17,173 nucleotides of DNA. Origin: Actinomycetes bacterium. GTDB taxonomy: Bacteria; Actinomycetota; Actinomycetes; Mycobacteriales; Mycobacteriaceae. Both the position numbers and the translations under genes were made by a program. The notes under the pieces were generated by a model, which ran no database searches, had not been told where the DNA came from, and saw nothing but the letters and a program-made list of their open reading frames with translations. The DNA is taken from assembly GCA_023460175.1 (NCBI GenBank), contig JAEWRC010000184.1, positions 1 to 17,173 of the forward strand. Direction: 5' to 3'. Below, piece after piece: positions 1 through 7,489 of the stretch (positions are counted from its first letter, which is position 1; the number at the start of each line of letters is the position of its first letter).

Positions 1-3000
1 GTCCGCCCGGAACTCAGCGACTCCGCGGTGGTGTCGCGGTCCTGGGGCATGGCGGTCGCGACGCTGGTCAGCCGGATCACCGGCTTCATCCGGATCGTGT
101 TGCTGGCGGCCATCCTCGGCGCCGCGCTGTCGAGTTCGTTCACCATCGCCAATCAGCTGCCCAACCTGGTGGCGGCGCTGGTGCTCGAGGCGACGTTCAC
201 CGCCATCTTCGTGCCCGTACTGGCCCGCGCCGAACGCGACGACCCCGACGGGGGCGCGGCCTTCGTCCGCCGGCTGGTCACGCTGGCGACCACGCTGCTG
301 CTGGTCACCACGGTGTTGTCGGTGCTCTGCGCCCCGCTGTTGGTGCGGCTCATGCTGGGCAGCCATCCGCAGGTCAACGAGCCGCTGACGCGGGCGTTCG
401 CCTACCTGCTGCTACCGCAGGTGATCTTCTACGGACTCTCGTCGGTGTTCATGGCAATCCTGAACAACCGCAACGAGTTCCGCGCGCCGGCGTGGGCCCC
501 GGTGGTCAACAACGTGGTGGCGATCGCCACCCTGGGCCTGTACCTGGTGGTGCCCGGCGAGCTGTCGGTGGACCCGGTGCAGATGGGCAACGCGAAGCTG
601 CTGGTGCTGGGTATCGGCACCACGCTGGGGGTGGTGGCCCAAACCGCGGTGCTGCTGATCGCCATCCGCCGCGAGCACATCAGCCTGCGGCCGCTGTGGG
701 GCATCGACGACCGGCTCAAGCGGTTCGGCGCGATGGCCGCGGCCATGGTGCTCTACGTCATCATCAGCCAGATCGGGCTGATCGTCGGCAACCAGATCGC
801 CAGTGGCGCGGCCGCTTCCGGACCCGCGATCTACAACTACACCTGGCTGGTGCTGATGCTGCCGTTCGGCATGATCGGCGTGACGGTGCTGACCGTGGTG
901 ATGCCCAGGCTGAGCCGCAACGCCGCGGCCAACGACGGACCGGCCGTGCTGGCCGACCTGTCGCTGGCCACCCGCCTGACCATGATCACCCTGATTCCGA
1001 TCGTGGCGTTCATGACCGTGGGCGGCCCGGCGATCGGCAGCGCGCTGTTCGCCTACGGCAACTTCGGCTCCGTGGACGCCAACTATCTGGGCATCTCGAT
1101 CTCGTTGTCGGCCTTCACCTTGATCCCCTACGCGCTGGTGCTGCTGCAGCTGCGGGTGTTCTACGCGCGCGAGCAACCGTGGATCCCGATCGGCATCATC
1201 GTGGTGATCACCATCGTCAAGATCGTGGCCTCGGTGCTCGCCCCGTACATGACCGACAATCCGGACCTGGTGGCCGGATACCTGGGGCTGGCCAACGGAT
1301 TGGGCTTCACCGCCGGCGCGGTCGCCGGGTATGTGCTGCTGCGGCGCACGCTGCAGCCGCCCGACGGTCGGCTGCTGGGCCTGCCGGTGGTCCGCACCAT
1401 CCTGGTGACCATCACCGCGTCGCTGTTGGCGGGGTTGCTGGGCTATGTCGCCGACACGGTGCTGGGGCTCTCGGGGCTGACCGAGGCGTGGGGTGGGGCG
1501 GGGTCGCTGCTGCGCCTGCTGATCCTTGGTGTCCTGATGCTGCCGGTGGTCGCGGCGGTGCTGTTGCTGGCCCGCGTACCCGAGGCGGCGGCCGCCAAGG
1601 CCGTGGTCCTGCGCCGGTTACGGCCGGGTCACGTGGTAGCCGCAACTGGATCCGGTGCAGCTCAGTCACATCCGTCGGGGAAGCCGGTCCAGTACTCTGA
1701 GCAGAGCAATTCGCCCCAGCCGGCGCCGCGGCCGACCCGCGACGACCCCCGGTCGGGGCCCCCGGCGGAGGTTGCCGGGCCCGGCAGCACAGGAGGAGCG
1801 GTGGTGGACGACGACCCGTCGAGCAAGCCGCTGACCGACGCCGCCGAGGCCGCACCCGACGCCGAACGACCCGCCCCCGAATCGGCCGACGCCGCGCCGT
1901 CGCGCCGCCCCCGCGCCGACTTTGCCGGGGATCCCAGCCGCGAACCGGTGGCCTTCGACCCGCCGACCGAACGCTCCCTCGACGGCGGCTCCGACGAGGT
2001 GTACCTGATGGCCGGGGCCAGCATCGCCGACGGCCGCTACCGGCTGCTGGTGTTCCACGGCGGCCCCGAACACCTGCAGTTCTGGCAGGCCCTCGACACC
2101 GCGCTGGACCGTCAGGTCGCGCTCACCTTCGTCGACCCCGAGGGCAACCTGCCCGCCGCCGAGGTGCAGGAGATCCTTTCGCGCACAATGCGACTGAGCC
2201 GGGTCGAGGCGTTGGGCATCGCCCGCATCCTCGACGTCGCCGACACCGGCTCCGGCGGCCTGGTGGTCTCGGAATGGATCCGCGGCGGCTCGCTGCAGGA
2301 GGTCGCCGAGACCTCGCCGTCGCCGGTCGGCGGCGCCCGGGCGGTCCAGTCCCTGGCCGCCGCGGCCGAGGCCGCGCATCAGGCCGGCGTCGCGTTGTCC
2401 CTGGACCACCCGAGCCGGATCCGCGTCAGCGTCGAAGGCGATGTGGTCCTGGCGTTCCCGGCCACCCTGCCGGGCGCCACCCCCGAGGACGACATCCGCG
2501 GCACCGGCGCCGCGCTGTACGCGCTGCTGGTCAACCGGTGGCCGCTACCCGAGACCGGGACGGCCGGTGGGCTGGCCCCAGCCGACCTCGACGCCGCCGG
2601 TCAGCCTGTCGAACCGCGCTCGGTGGACCGGGCCATCCCGTTCCAGATCTCCGCGGCCGCCGCGCGTTCGGTGCAGGAGGGCGGTGGGATCCGCACCGCG
2701 CCAACGCTGTTGAATCTGCTGCAGCAGACCACCGCGGTGGCAGATCGCACCGAGTTGATCGAACCGGTCGACCAGGACCGCGCCCGCCCCAACATCGACG
2801 ACGAGACCCAGGCCCGGCGGCGCCGGGCGCTGATGATCGGCGGCGGCATCGCCGGGGCCATCGTGCTGGTGGCCCTGATCGTCCTGGCGTCGGTGCTGGG
2901 CCGCATCTTCGGTGATGTCGGCGGCGGCCTCGACGGCGATCAGCTCGGCCTGAACCCGAAGACCTCCGAGACGGAGGCCGAGACCGAGACCCCGTCGGCC

Positions 3001-3456
3001 TCCGGCGCCGAGGTCGAACCGACTGGCGTCACGGTGTTCTCACCGGGCGGCGGCGCCGATGCGCCGAGCCAGGCGCCGTTGGCCATCGACGGCGACCCGT
3101 CCACCGTGTGGCCCACCGACACCTATTCCGACGCCGTGCCGTTCCCCGACTTCAAGAGCGGTGTCGGCCTGATGCTCACCCTGCCGGAGCCCACCAAGAT
3201 CGGCGCGGTGACCGTCGACCTGGCCAGCACCGGCACCCGGATACAGATCCGGTCGTCGTCCACGTCGAATCCGTCCACACTCGAGGACACCACCGCCTTG
3301 ACGGAACCGGCCACCATGCGCCGCGGCGAGAACACCATCGAGGTCGACGCCTCGGAGCCGACATCCAATGTGCTGGTGTGGATTTCGACGTTGGGCAGCA
3401 TCGACGGCGAGAGCCGCACCGACATCGCCGAGATCACCGTTCACGCCGCGGAATAG
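1..3456 (+). CDS. murJ: MurJ/MviN lipid II flippase with pseudokinase and extracellular domains (5' end missing)
   Basis: The frame is open to the left edge, so the gene probably starts upstream; GTG at 28 is only the first start inside the window. Residues below count from that GTG. Residues about 1-520 are almost entirely hydrophobic helices of the MurJ/MVF type, which flips lipid II across the membrane. A Pro/Ala/Asp-rich linker (about 525-655) leads to a kinase-like domain (about 660-900). This domain looks inactive: the segment aligned with the HRD loop reads LDHPSRIRVSV and no DFG is seen. A single membrane helix follows (about 934-960), then a discoidin-like extracellular domain (about 1001-1142). 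In mycobacteria PknB phosphorylates a Thr just after the pseudokinase, which recruits FhaA; Thr901, Thr902 and Thr908 lie in the equivalent stretch (QQTTAVADRTEL). The fused architecture is typical of mycobacteria. Base composition dips around 1620-1720 within the linker. Confidence 0.95.
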   Translation, partial: VRPELSDSAVVSRSWGMAVATLVSRITGFIRIVLLAAILGAALSSSFTIANQLPNLVAALVLEATFTAIFVPVLARAERDDPDGGAAFVRRLVTLATTLLLVTTVLSVLCAPLLVRLMLGSHPQVNEPLTRAFAYLLLPQVIFYGLSSVFMAILNNRNEFRAPAWAPVVNNVVAIATLGLYLVVPGELSVDPVQMGNAKLLVLGIGTTLGVVAQTAVLLIAIRREHISLRPLWGIDDRLKRFGAMAAAMVLYVIISQIGLIVGNQIASGAAASGPAIYNYTWLVLMLPFGMIGVTVLTVVMPRLSRNAAANDGPAVLADLSLATRLTMITLIPIVAFMTVGGPAIGSALFAYGNFGSVDANYLGISISLSAFTLIPYALVLLQLRVFYAREQPWIPIGIIVVITIVKIVASVLAPYMTDNPDLVAGYLGLANGLGFTAGAVAGYVLLRRTLQPPDGRLLGLPVVRTILVTITASLLAGLLGYVADTVLGLSGLTEAWGGAGSLLRLLILGVLMLPVVAAVLLLARVPEAAAAKAVVLRRLRPGHVVAATGSGAAQSHPSGKPVQYSEQSNSPQPAPRPTRDDPRSGPPAEVAGPGSTGGAVVDDDPSSKPLTDAAEAAPDAERPAPESADAAPSRRPRADFAGDPSREPVAFDPPTERSLDGGSDEVYLMAGASIADGRYRLLVFHGGPEHLQFWQALDTALDRQVALTFVDPEGNLPAAEVQEILSRTMRLSRVEALGIARILDVADTGSGGLVVSEWIRGGSLQEVAETSPSPVGGARAVQSLAAAAEAAHQAGVALSLDHPSRIRVSVEGDVVLAFPATLPGATPEDDIRGTGAALYALLVNRWPLPETGTAGGLAPADLDAAGQPVEPRSVDRAIPFQISAAAARSVQEGGGIRTAPTLLNLLQQTTAVADRTELIEPVDQDRARPNIDDETQARRRRALMIGGGIAGAIVLVALIVLASVLGRIFGDVGGGLDGDQLGLNPKTSETEAETETPSASGAEVEPTGVTVFSPGGGADAPSQAPLAIDGDPSTVWPTDTYSDAVPFPDFKSGVGLMLTLPEPTKIGAVTVDLASTGTRIQIRSSSTSNPSTLEDTTALTEPATMRRGENTIEVDASEPTSNVLVWISTLGSIDGESRTDIAEITVHAAE

Positions 3457-3530
3457 CCTGCCGGCAACGCTCCACAGCCCGGCCCCGCGGTGAAGTGCCG
3501 CCCGGTGTCGACGCCCTTACCGTCCGGCGG

Positions 3531-4103
3531 ATGGTCAGCACCGAAATCCCCGCCCCCCGCTCCGATGCGGAACTGTTGAGCGCCCATGTCGCCGGCGAGG
3601 CCGACGCGTTCGCCGAACTGTTCGCCCGGCACGGCCCGCGCCTGGCCCGGCTGGCCGCGCGGTGCAGCGACACCCCCGAGGACGCCGCCGACGCGCTGCA
3701 GGACGCCATGCTGTCCGCGCACCGCCGCGCGGCCGGGCTGCGGCAGCACGCCGCCGTCGGCTCCTGGCTGTACCGCATCGTCACCAACGCCTGCATCGAC
3801 CGGCACCGGGCGCGGGCCACGCGCCGCGAAGAGTGGTTCGACGAGGGCGCCCACCCCGTCGCGGACCGCACCGCCCAGATCGAGACCGCCCTGACGGTCC
3901 GCGCCGCCCTGCGCAGGCTTCCTCCGGCGCAGCGGGCCGCGGTGCTGGCCGTGGACATGCACGGATACTCGGTGCGCGAGGCCGCGGGGCTGCTGGGCAT
4001 CCCGGAGGGCACCGTGAAGAGCCGTCGCGCCCGCGCCCGCGCGCAGCTGTTCGAGGCGCTGGACCCCCGACGGCTGTGCGACCCGGGGTTTGGCGGACAC
4101 TGA
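3531..4103 (+). CDS. sigM: ECF RNA polymerase sigma factor SigM
   Basis: This 190-residue protein has the two-domain layout of an ECF sigma factor. Region 2 (about residues 20-95) includes the AADALQDAMLSAHRR and SWLYRIVTNACIDRHRAR segments that contact core polymerase and the -10 element. Region 4 (about 125-175) has a helix-turn-helix around YSVREAAGLLGIPEGTVKSR that reads the -35 element. The ATG at 3531 was chosen because it gives the usual ECF length; the frame stays open upstream to about 3108, but that stretch is the shadow of murJ. The gene lies 74 nt after murJ and directly before the rsmA-like anti-sigma gene, the arrangement of Rv3910-Rv3911-Rv3912, which supports SigM. Mycobacterial SigM acts in stationary phase and controls secreted ESAT-6-like and surface products. 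No strong ribosome site is visible. The specific name rests on synteny. Confidence 0.92.
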   Translation: MVSTEIPAPRSDAELLSAHVAGEADAFAELFARHGPRLARLAARCSDTPEDAADALQDAMLSAHRRAAGLRQHAAVGSWLYRIVTNACIDRHRARATRREEWFDEGAHPVADRTAQIETALTVRAALRRLPPAQRAAVLAVDMHGYSVREAAGLLGIPEGTVKSRRARARAQLFEALDPRRLCDPGFGGH

Positions 4104-4107
4104 TCGG

Positions 4108-4629
4108 GTGGCGTCCACCCCGCCCGAGGGCGAATCTCACCAGGTCACCGGTGTGGATCCGGGCCGCGCGCAGCACGGCGCACGACCGTCGGCATGGTCC
4201 GCGCGGCGCGTCGGCGCCCTGCTGGGGGGTGCGGCGGCCATCGCGGCGATCGGGGTCGGCAGCTTCGCCCTGGTGAACTCCCCCGGCCCGGTGCGCTCCA
4301 CACCGAGTTCGGCGCTGCACATCACCGTCACCCCCACCGTGCCGCTCACCGAGCAGCAGCTGCTGGTGCTGCTGCACCGCCCGCCCGATTACGGCCCGCT
4401 GGCCGATCCGGGCCGGCGCGCGGGCTGCCTGACCGGGCTCGGCTACCCGGCCTCGACCCAGGTGCTGGCCGCGCGGCCCCTCGACGTCGACGGCCGGTCC
4501 GGGGTGCTGCTGATCCTGCCGGGTGCGCAGGACGGCGAGCTGAGCGCCGTGGTGGTGGCGCCGAACTGCAGCGCCGCCGACACCGGTTTGTTGGCGCAGA
4601 CCAGCGTGGCGCGGCCGACGGGTCCGTGA
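4108..4629 (+). CDS. rsmA: RsmA-type anti-SigM membrane protein, short form
   Basis: This protein of about 173 residues begins 4 nt after the sigM stop; a TTG at 4090 in the same frame would add six residues and overlap sigM. A hydrophilic N-terminus of only about 34 residues precedes one membrane helix (about 35-56, GALLGGAAAIAAIGVGSFAL). An outside domain of about 115 residues follows, containing two cysteines (RRAGCLTGLGYPAS and VAPNCSAADTGLLA). The outside domain and its position after sigM match the mycobacterial anti-SigM protein (Rv3912), which I recall at about 250 residues. The missing part is the cytoplasmic sigma-binding domain: no HxxxCxxC zinc motif or comparable helical segment is present, and there is no room for one between sigM and the helix. 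It could be a deletion derivative that no longer holds SigM, or a lineage with a reduced form. Start choice is uncertain. Confidence 0.75.
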   Translation: MASTPPEGESHQVTGVDPGRAQHGARPSAWSARRVGALLGGAAAIAAIGVGSFALVNSPGPVRSTPSSALHITVTPTVPLTEQQLLVLLHRPPDYGPLADPGRRAGCLTGLGYPASTQVLAARPLDVDGRSGVLLILPGAQDGELSAVVVAPNCSAADTGLLAQTSVARPTGP

Positions 4630-4680
4630 CGACGGATCCGTGACGATGGGATCGGAACGACGGGATCGGAACGGCGGGAT
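4620..4680 (+). repeat. 14-bp tandem repeat, four units
   Basis: Four adjacent 14-bp units start at 4620, 4634, 4648 and 4662: GGGTCCGTGACGAC, GGATCCGTGACGAT, GGGATCGGAACGAC and GGGATCGGAACGGC. A fragment of a fifth (GGGAT) ends at 4680. The rsmA stop codon lies in the first unit, so the tract runs from the end of that gene into the rsmA-trxB gap. Units 3 and 4 carry a GGAAC core that resembles half of an ECF-sigma -35 element, but no partner -10 element is seen at the right distance. Confidence 0.8.
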
Positions 4681-4702
4681 TTGTCGGCCGTGGGGAACGC
4701 CG

Positions 4703-4729
4703 TGGAACACCCGCGCCTACGCTGGTGTT
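4703..4729 (+). promoter_or_regulatory. Candidate SigH-type promoter of trxB-trxC
   Basis: TGGAACA at 4703-4709 is followed after 16 nt by TGTT at 4726-4729. This resembles the mycobacterial SigH (and SigE-like) consensus GGGAAYA-N16/17-CGTT with one mismatch in each element. The thioredoxin reductase/thioredoxin pair is a known SigH target under thiol stress, which fits. A second GGGAAC at 4693-4698 is too far from the same -10. The implied leader before the trxB ATG is about 55 nt. This is pattern matching only. Confidence 0.5.
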
Positions 4730-4789
4730 GCTACGCGTATCCCGGCCGATAACCCCAGGCCGCCCGCTCGAGAACCCAGAAAGGCCCGC

Positions 4790-5761
4790 ATGAGCGCCAG
4801 TCCGACCGTCCACGAGGTCATCATCATCGGCTCCGGCCCGGCCGGTTACACCGCCGCGATCTACACCGCCCGCGCCCAGCTGGCGCCGCTGGTGTTCGAG
4901 GGCAGCGCCTTCGGCGGCGCCCTGATGACCACCACCGAGGTGGAAAACTACCCCGGTTTCAAAGACGGCATCCAGGGGCCCGACCTGATGGACCAGATGC
5001 GGGAGCAGGCGCTGCGGTTCGGCGCCGACCTGCAGATGGAGGACGTCGAGTCGGTGTCGCTGAGCGGGCCGGTCAAGTCCGTCACGACCGCCGGCGGCGA
5101 GACGTTCCACGCGCGTTCGATCATCCTGGCGATGGGCGCCGCGCCGCGCTACCTCGGTGTGCCCGGCGAGCAGGAGTTGTTGGGCCGCGGGGTCAGTTCG
5201 TGCGCCACCTGCGACGGGTTCTTCTTCAAGGAACAGGACATCGCCGTGATCGGCGGCGGCGACTCGGCCATGGAAGAGGCCATCTTCCTGACGAAGTTCG
5301 CCCGCAGCGTCACCCTGGTCCACCGCCGCGACGAGTTCCGCGCCTCCAAGATCATGCTGGAGCGCGCCCAGACCAACGAGAAGATCAAGTTCGTGACGAA
5401 CACCCAGGTCGTGGCCGTGGAGGGCACCGACACGGTCACCGGCATGCGGGTGCGCGACGTCCTGACCGGCGCCGAGTCGACGCTGCCGGTCACCGGCGTA
5501 TTCGTCGCGATCGGCCACGACCCGCGCTCGGAGCTGGTCCGCGACACGCTCGATCTTGATTCCGACGGCTATGTGCTGGTCCAGGGCCGGACCACGGCCA
5601 CCTCGGTGGAGGGCGTGTTTGCCTCCGGCGACCTGGTGGACCGCACCTACCGCCAGGCCATCACCGCCGCGGGCAGCGGCTGCTCGGCCGCCATCGACGC
5701 CGAACGCTGGCTCGCCGAGGCCAGCGACGAGAACACCGATCTGATTGGAGCGCAACAATGA
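4790..5761 (+). CDS. trxB: Thioredoxin reductase (NADPH)
   Basis: The 323-residue cytoplasmic flavoprotein passes electrons from NADPH through FAD to thioredoxin. The FAD-binding GSGPAG is at residues 14-19, the redox-active CATC at 138-141, the NADPH-binding GGGDSA at 155-160, and a C-terminal FAD contact GVFASGDL appears near 280. The length is normal for bacterial TrxB. The ATG at 4790 is preceded by an AGAAAGG ribosome site (4778-4784), and this start puts the first strand just ahead of GSGPAG; the frame is open further upstream, but that stretch includes the repeat tract and the promoter. The stop overlaps the start of the thioredoxin gene as ATGA, so the two are very probably translated together. 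A SigH-like promoter lies just upstream. In mycobacteria this reductase also supports peroxide detoxification and survival under thiol stress. It corresponds to trxB2 of M. tuberculosis. Confidence 0.97.
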   Translation: MSASPTVHEVIIIGSGPAGYTAAIYTARAQLAPLVFEGSAFGGALMTTTEVENYPGFKDGIQGPDLMDQMREQALRFGADLQMEDVESVSLSGPVKSVTTAGGETFHARSIILAMGAAPRYLGVPGEQELLGRGVSSCATCDGFFFKEQDIAVIGGGDSAMEEAIFLTKFARSVTLVHRRDEFRASKIMLERAQTNEKIKFVTNTQVVAVEGTDTVTGMRVRDVLTGAESTLPVTGVFVAIGHDPRSELVRDTLDLDSDGYVLVQGRTTATSVEGVFASGDLVDRTYRQAITAAGSGCSAAIDAERWLAEASDENTDLIGAQQ

Positions 5762-6099
5762 CCGCAGCGGAGGGCCACGCCACCGTCGAGGTGTCCGACG
5801 ACTCGTTCGCCACCGACGTGCTGGGTAGCAATACCCCCGTGCTGGTGGACTTTTGGGCCACCTGGTGCGGGCCGTGCAAGATGGTCGCCCCGGTGCTCGA
5901 GGAGATCGCCGCGGAGAAGTCCGGGCAGCTGACCGTCGCCAAGCTCGACGTCGACGCCAACCCGAACACCGCCCAGCAGTTCTCCGTCGTGTCGATCCCG
6001 ACGCTGATCCTGTTCAAGAACGGCGAGCCGGTGAAGCGGATCGTCGGCGCCAAGGGCAAGGCCGCGCTGCTGCGCGAACTGGCCGACGAAGTTAGCTGA
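5758..6099 (+). CDS. trxC: Thioredoxin
   Basis: The 113-residue protein has the thioredoxin fold and the classic active site WCGPC at residues 36-40, preceded by VDFWAT. The cis-proline loop is visible as VVSIPTLILFKNGEPV. It is the electron carrier that the adjacent reductase reduces, and it passes electrons to peroxiredoxins, ribonucleotide reductase and other disulfide substrates in the cytosol. The ATG overlaps the trxB stop by 4 nt (ATGA), consistent with one mRNA and coupled translation; an AT-leaning GGAG precedes it inside trxB (5747-5750). Length is usual for the family. In mycobacteria the gene at this site is called trxC, although many databases name it trxA; that choice is convention, not visible in the sequence. 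Confidence 0.96.
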   Translation: MTAAEGHATVEVSDDSFATDVLGSNTPVLVDFWATWCGPCKMVAPVLEEIAAEKSGQLTVAKLDVDANPNTAQQFSVVSIPTLILFKNGEPVKRIVGAKGKAALLRELADEVS

Positions 6100-6177
6100 G
6101 CGCCGGCCGGTGCGCCGGGCCCACCCCCCGGTGAGGCTCGCGCACTGGCCTGGTGTTTTCCCGATTCGGGCACAGGT

Positions 6178-6195
6178 CTGCGACAATATTCGCAG
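6178..6195 (+). promoter_or_regulatory. Inverted repeat over a candidate cwlM -10 region
   Basis: CTGCGA (6178-6183) and TCGCAG (6190-6195) form a perfect inverted repeat around an AT-only-rich centre CAATAT. The left arm and centre also read TGCGACAAT (6179-6187), which resembles an extended -10 element (TGN plus four of six bases of TATAAT). No good -35 is seen. If the promoter is real, transcription would start near 6194 and the repeat could be an operator overlapping it. The role is inferred. Confidence 0.35.
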
Positions 6196-6208
6196 TCTGC
6201 CTTGCCAA

Positions 6209-6235
6209 GGTCGACGTTCTTGGGGGACGTCGACC
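6209..6235 (+). promoter_or_regulatory. Strong hairpin in the cwlM leader
   Basis: GGTCGACGT (6209-6217) and ACGTCGACC (6227-6235) are perfect 9-bp inverted arms around a 9-nt loop, TCTTGGGGG. The hairpin ends 24 nt before the cwlM ATG at 6260 and leaves the GAAGGG ribosome site (6245-6250) free. The loop is G-rich and there is no T-tract, so it does not look like an ordinary terminator of trxC, although it could block read-through. It could be an mRNA stabiliser, a protein-binding site or a translation control element. Confidence 0.6.
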
Positions 6236-6259
6236 ACCGTGACCGAAGGGCCCTAACCC

Positions 6260-7471
6260 ATGTCGAGTCCCCGCCACGGAGACGCTCCAGACGTACTCCG
6301 TCTCGGAGACCGCGGCCTCGCCGTGACCGAGATCCGCGCCGCGCTCGCGGCGCTGGGTCTCGTCGACAACCCGGATTCGGACCTGACCACCGGCAAGCAC
6401 GTGGCAGTGGATCTGTTCGACGCCGAGCTCGACGAGGCGGTGCGCGCATTCCAGCAGCACCGCGCGCTGCTCGTCGACGGCATCGTGGGTGAGGCCACCT
6501 ACCGCGCCATCAAGGAAGCCTCGTACCGGCTGGGCGCCCGGACCCTCAACCACCAGTTCGGCGCCCCGATGTACGGCGACGACGTCGCCACCCTGCAGGC
6601 CCGCCTGCAGGATCTCGGTTTCTACACCGGTCTGGTCGACGGTCACTTCGGGCTGCAGACCCACAACGCGTTGATGTCCTACCAGCGTGAGTACGGGATG
6701 GCCGCCGACGGCATCTGCGGCCCGGAGACGCTGCGGTCGTTGTATTTCCTGGGTTCGCGGGTCACCGGCGGTTCGCCGCACGCGATCCGCGAGGAGGAGC
6801 TGGTTCGCCGCTCCGGCCCGAAGCTCTCCGGCAAGCGCATCATCATCGATCCCGGCCTCGGCGGCCAGGACACCGGTGTCATCGTCCCCGGTCCGGACGG
6901 GCCGATCAGCGAGGCAGACATCCTGTGGGACTTGGCGAGTCGGCTCGAGGGCCGGATGACCGCCATCGGCATGGAGACCTTCCTGTCGCGGCCGGCCAAC
7001 TTCGGTCCCACCGACGCGCAGCGCGCGGACACCGCCAACGGGGTGGGCGCCGACCTCATGATCAGCCTGCGCTGCGCCCGGCAGCCCAATCCCGCCGCCA
7101 ACGGCGTGGCCTCGTTCCACTTCGGCAACTCCCACGGTTCGGTGTCCACCATCGGCCGTAATCTGGCCGACTTCATCCAGCGGGAGGTGGTGGCGCGCAC
7201 CGGTTTACGCGACTGCCGCAGCCACGGCCGGACGTGGGACCTGCTGCGGCTGACCCGGATGCCCACCGTGCAGGTCGACGTCGGCTATATCAGCAATCCG
7301 CGCGACCGCGCCATGCTGGGCGCGACGCAGACCCGCGACGCCGTCGCCGAGGGCATCCTGGCCGCCGTCAAGCGCCTCTACCTGCTGGGCAAGAACGACC
7401 GTCCCACAGGCACTTTCACCTTCGCCGAGTTGCTCGCCCACGAACTGTCCGTGGAGCAGGCCAGCCGCTAG
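6260..7471 (+). CDS. cwlM: CwlM, catalytically dead amidase homologue that regulates peptidoglycan synthesis
   Basis: The 403-residue cytoplasmic protein has two peptidoglycan-binding-1-type repeats (about residues 11-75 and 95-160) and an N-acetylmuramoyl-L-alanine amidase (Amidase_3) fold (about 190-375). The zinc site is broken: the usual DPGHGG reads DPGLGG (197-202, Leu200 for His), the SLH motif reads SLR (Arg271), and the catalytic Glu before GYISNP is Asp340. No signal peptide is present. This matches mycobacterial CwlM, an essential PknB substrate that stimulates MurA when phosphorylated and, by published work, binds MurJ or FhaA according to phosphorylation state. The C-terminal RPTGTFTFAELLAHEL segment (from 381) holds the Thr residues in the region of the known phosphosite. 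ATG at 6260 has GAAGGG 9 nt upstream. The gene is separated from trxC by 160 nt with its own hairpin and inverted repeat, so separate control is likely. Confidence 0.95.
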   Translation: MSSPRHGDAPDVLRLGDRGLAVTEIRAALAALGLVDNPDSDLTTGKHVAVDLFDAELDEAVRAFQQHRALLVDGIVGEATYRAIKEASYRLGARTLNHQFGAPMYGDDVATLQARLQDLGFYTGLVDGHFGLQTHNALMSYQREYGMAADGICGPETLRSLYFLGSRVTGGSPHAIREEELVRRSGPKLSGKRIIIDPGLGGQDTGVIVPGPDGPISEADILWDLASRLEGRMTAIGMETFLSRPANFGPTDAQRADTANGVGADLMISLRCARQPNPAANGVASFHFGNSHGSVSTIGRNLADFIQREVVARTGLRDCRSHGRTWDLLRLTRMPTVQVDVGYISNPRDRAMLGATQTRDAVAEGILAAVKRLYLLGKNDRPTGTFTFAELLAHELSVEQASR

Positions 7472-7489
7472 GCGCGGGGCGCTGCCCTC

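Noticed and set aside
412..1700. Long open frames on both strands inside murJ (for example 412-1176 minus and 492-1700 plus)
   Set aside because: They are GC-driven shadows: products are His/Gln/Arg/Gly-rich with no family motif, while the murJ frame is clearly coding.
3450..3475. GGAATA at the end of murJ as an ECF -35 element for sigM autoregulation
   Set aside because: No CGTC or CGTT follows at 16-18 nt, and the sequence is part of the murJ stop region.
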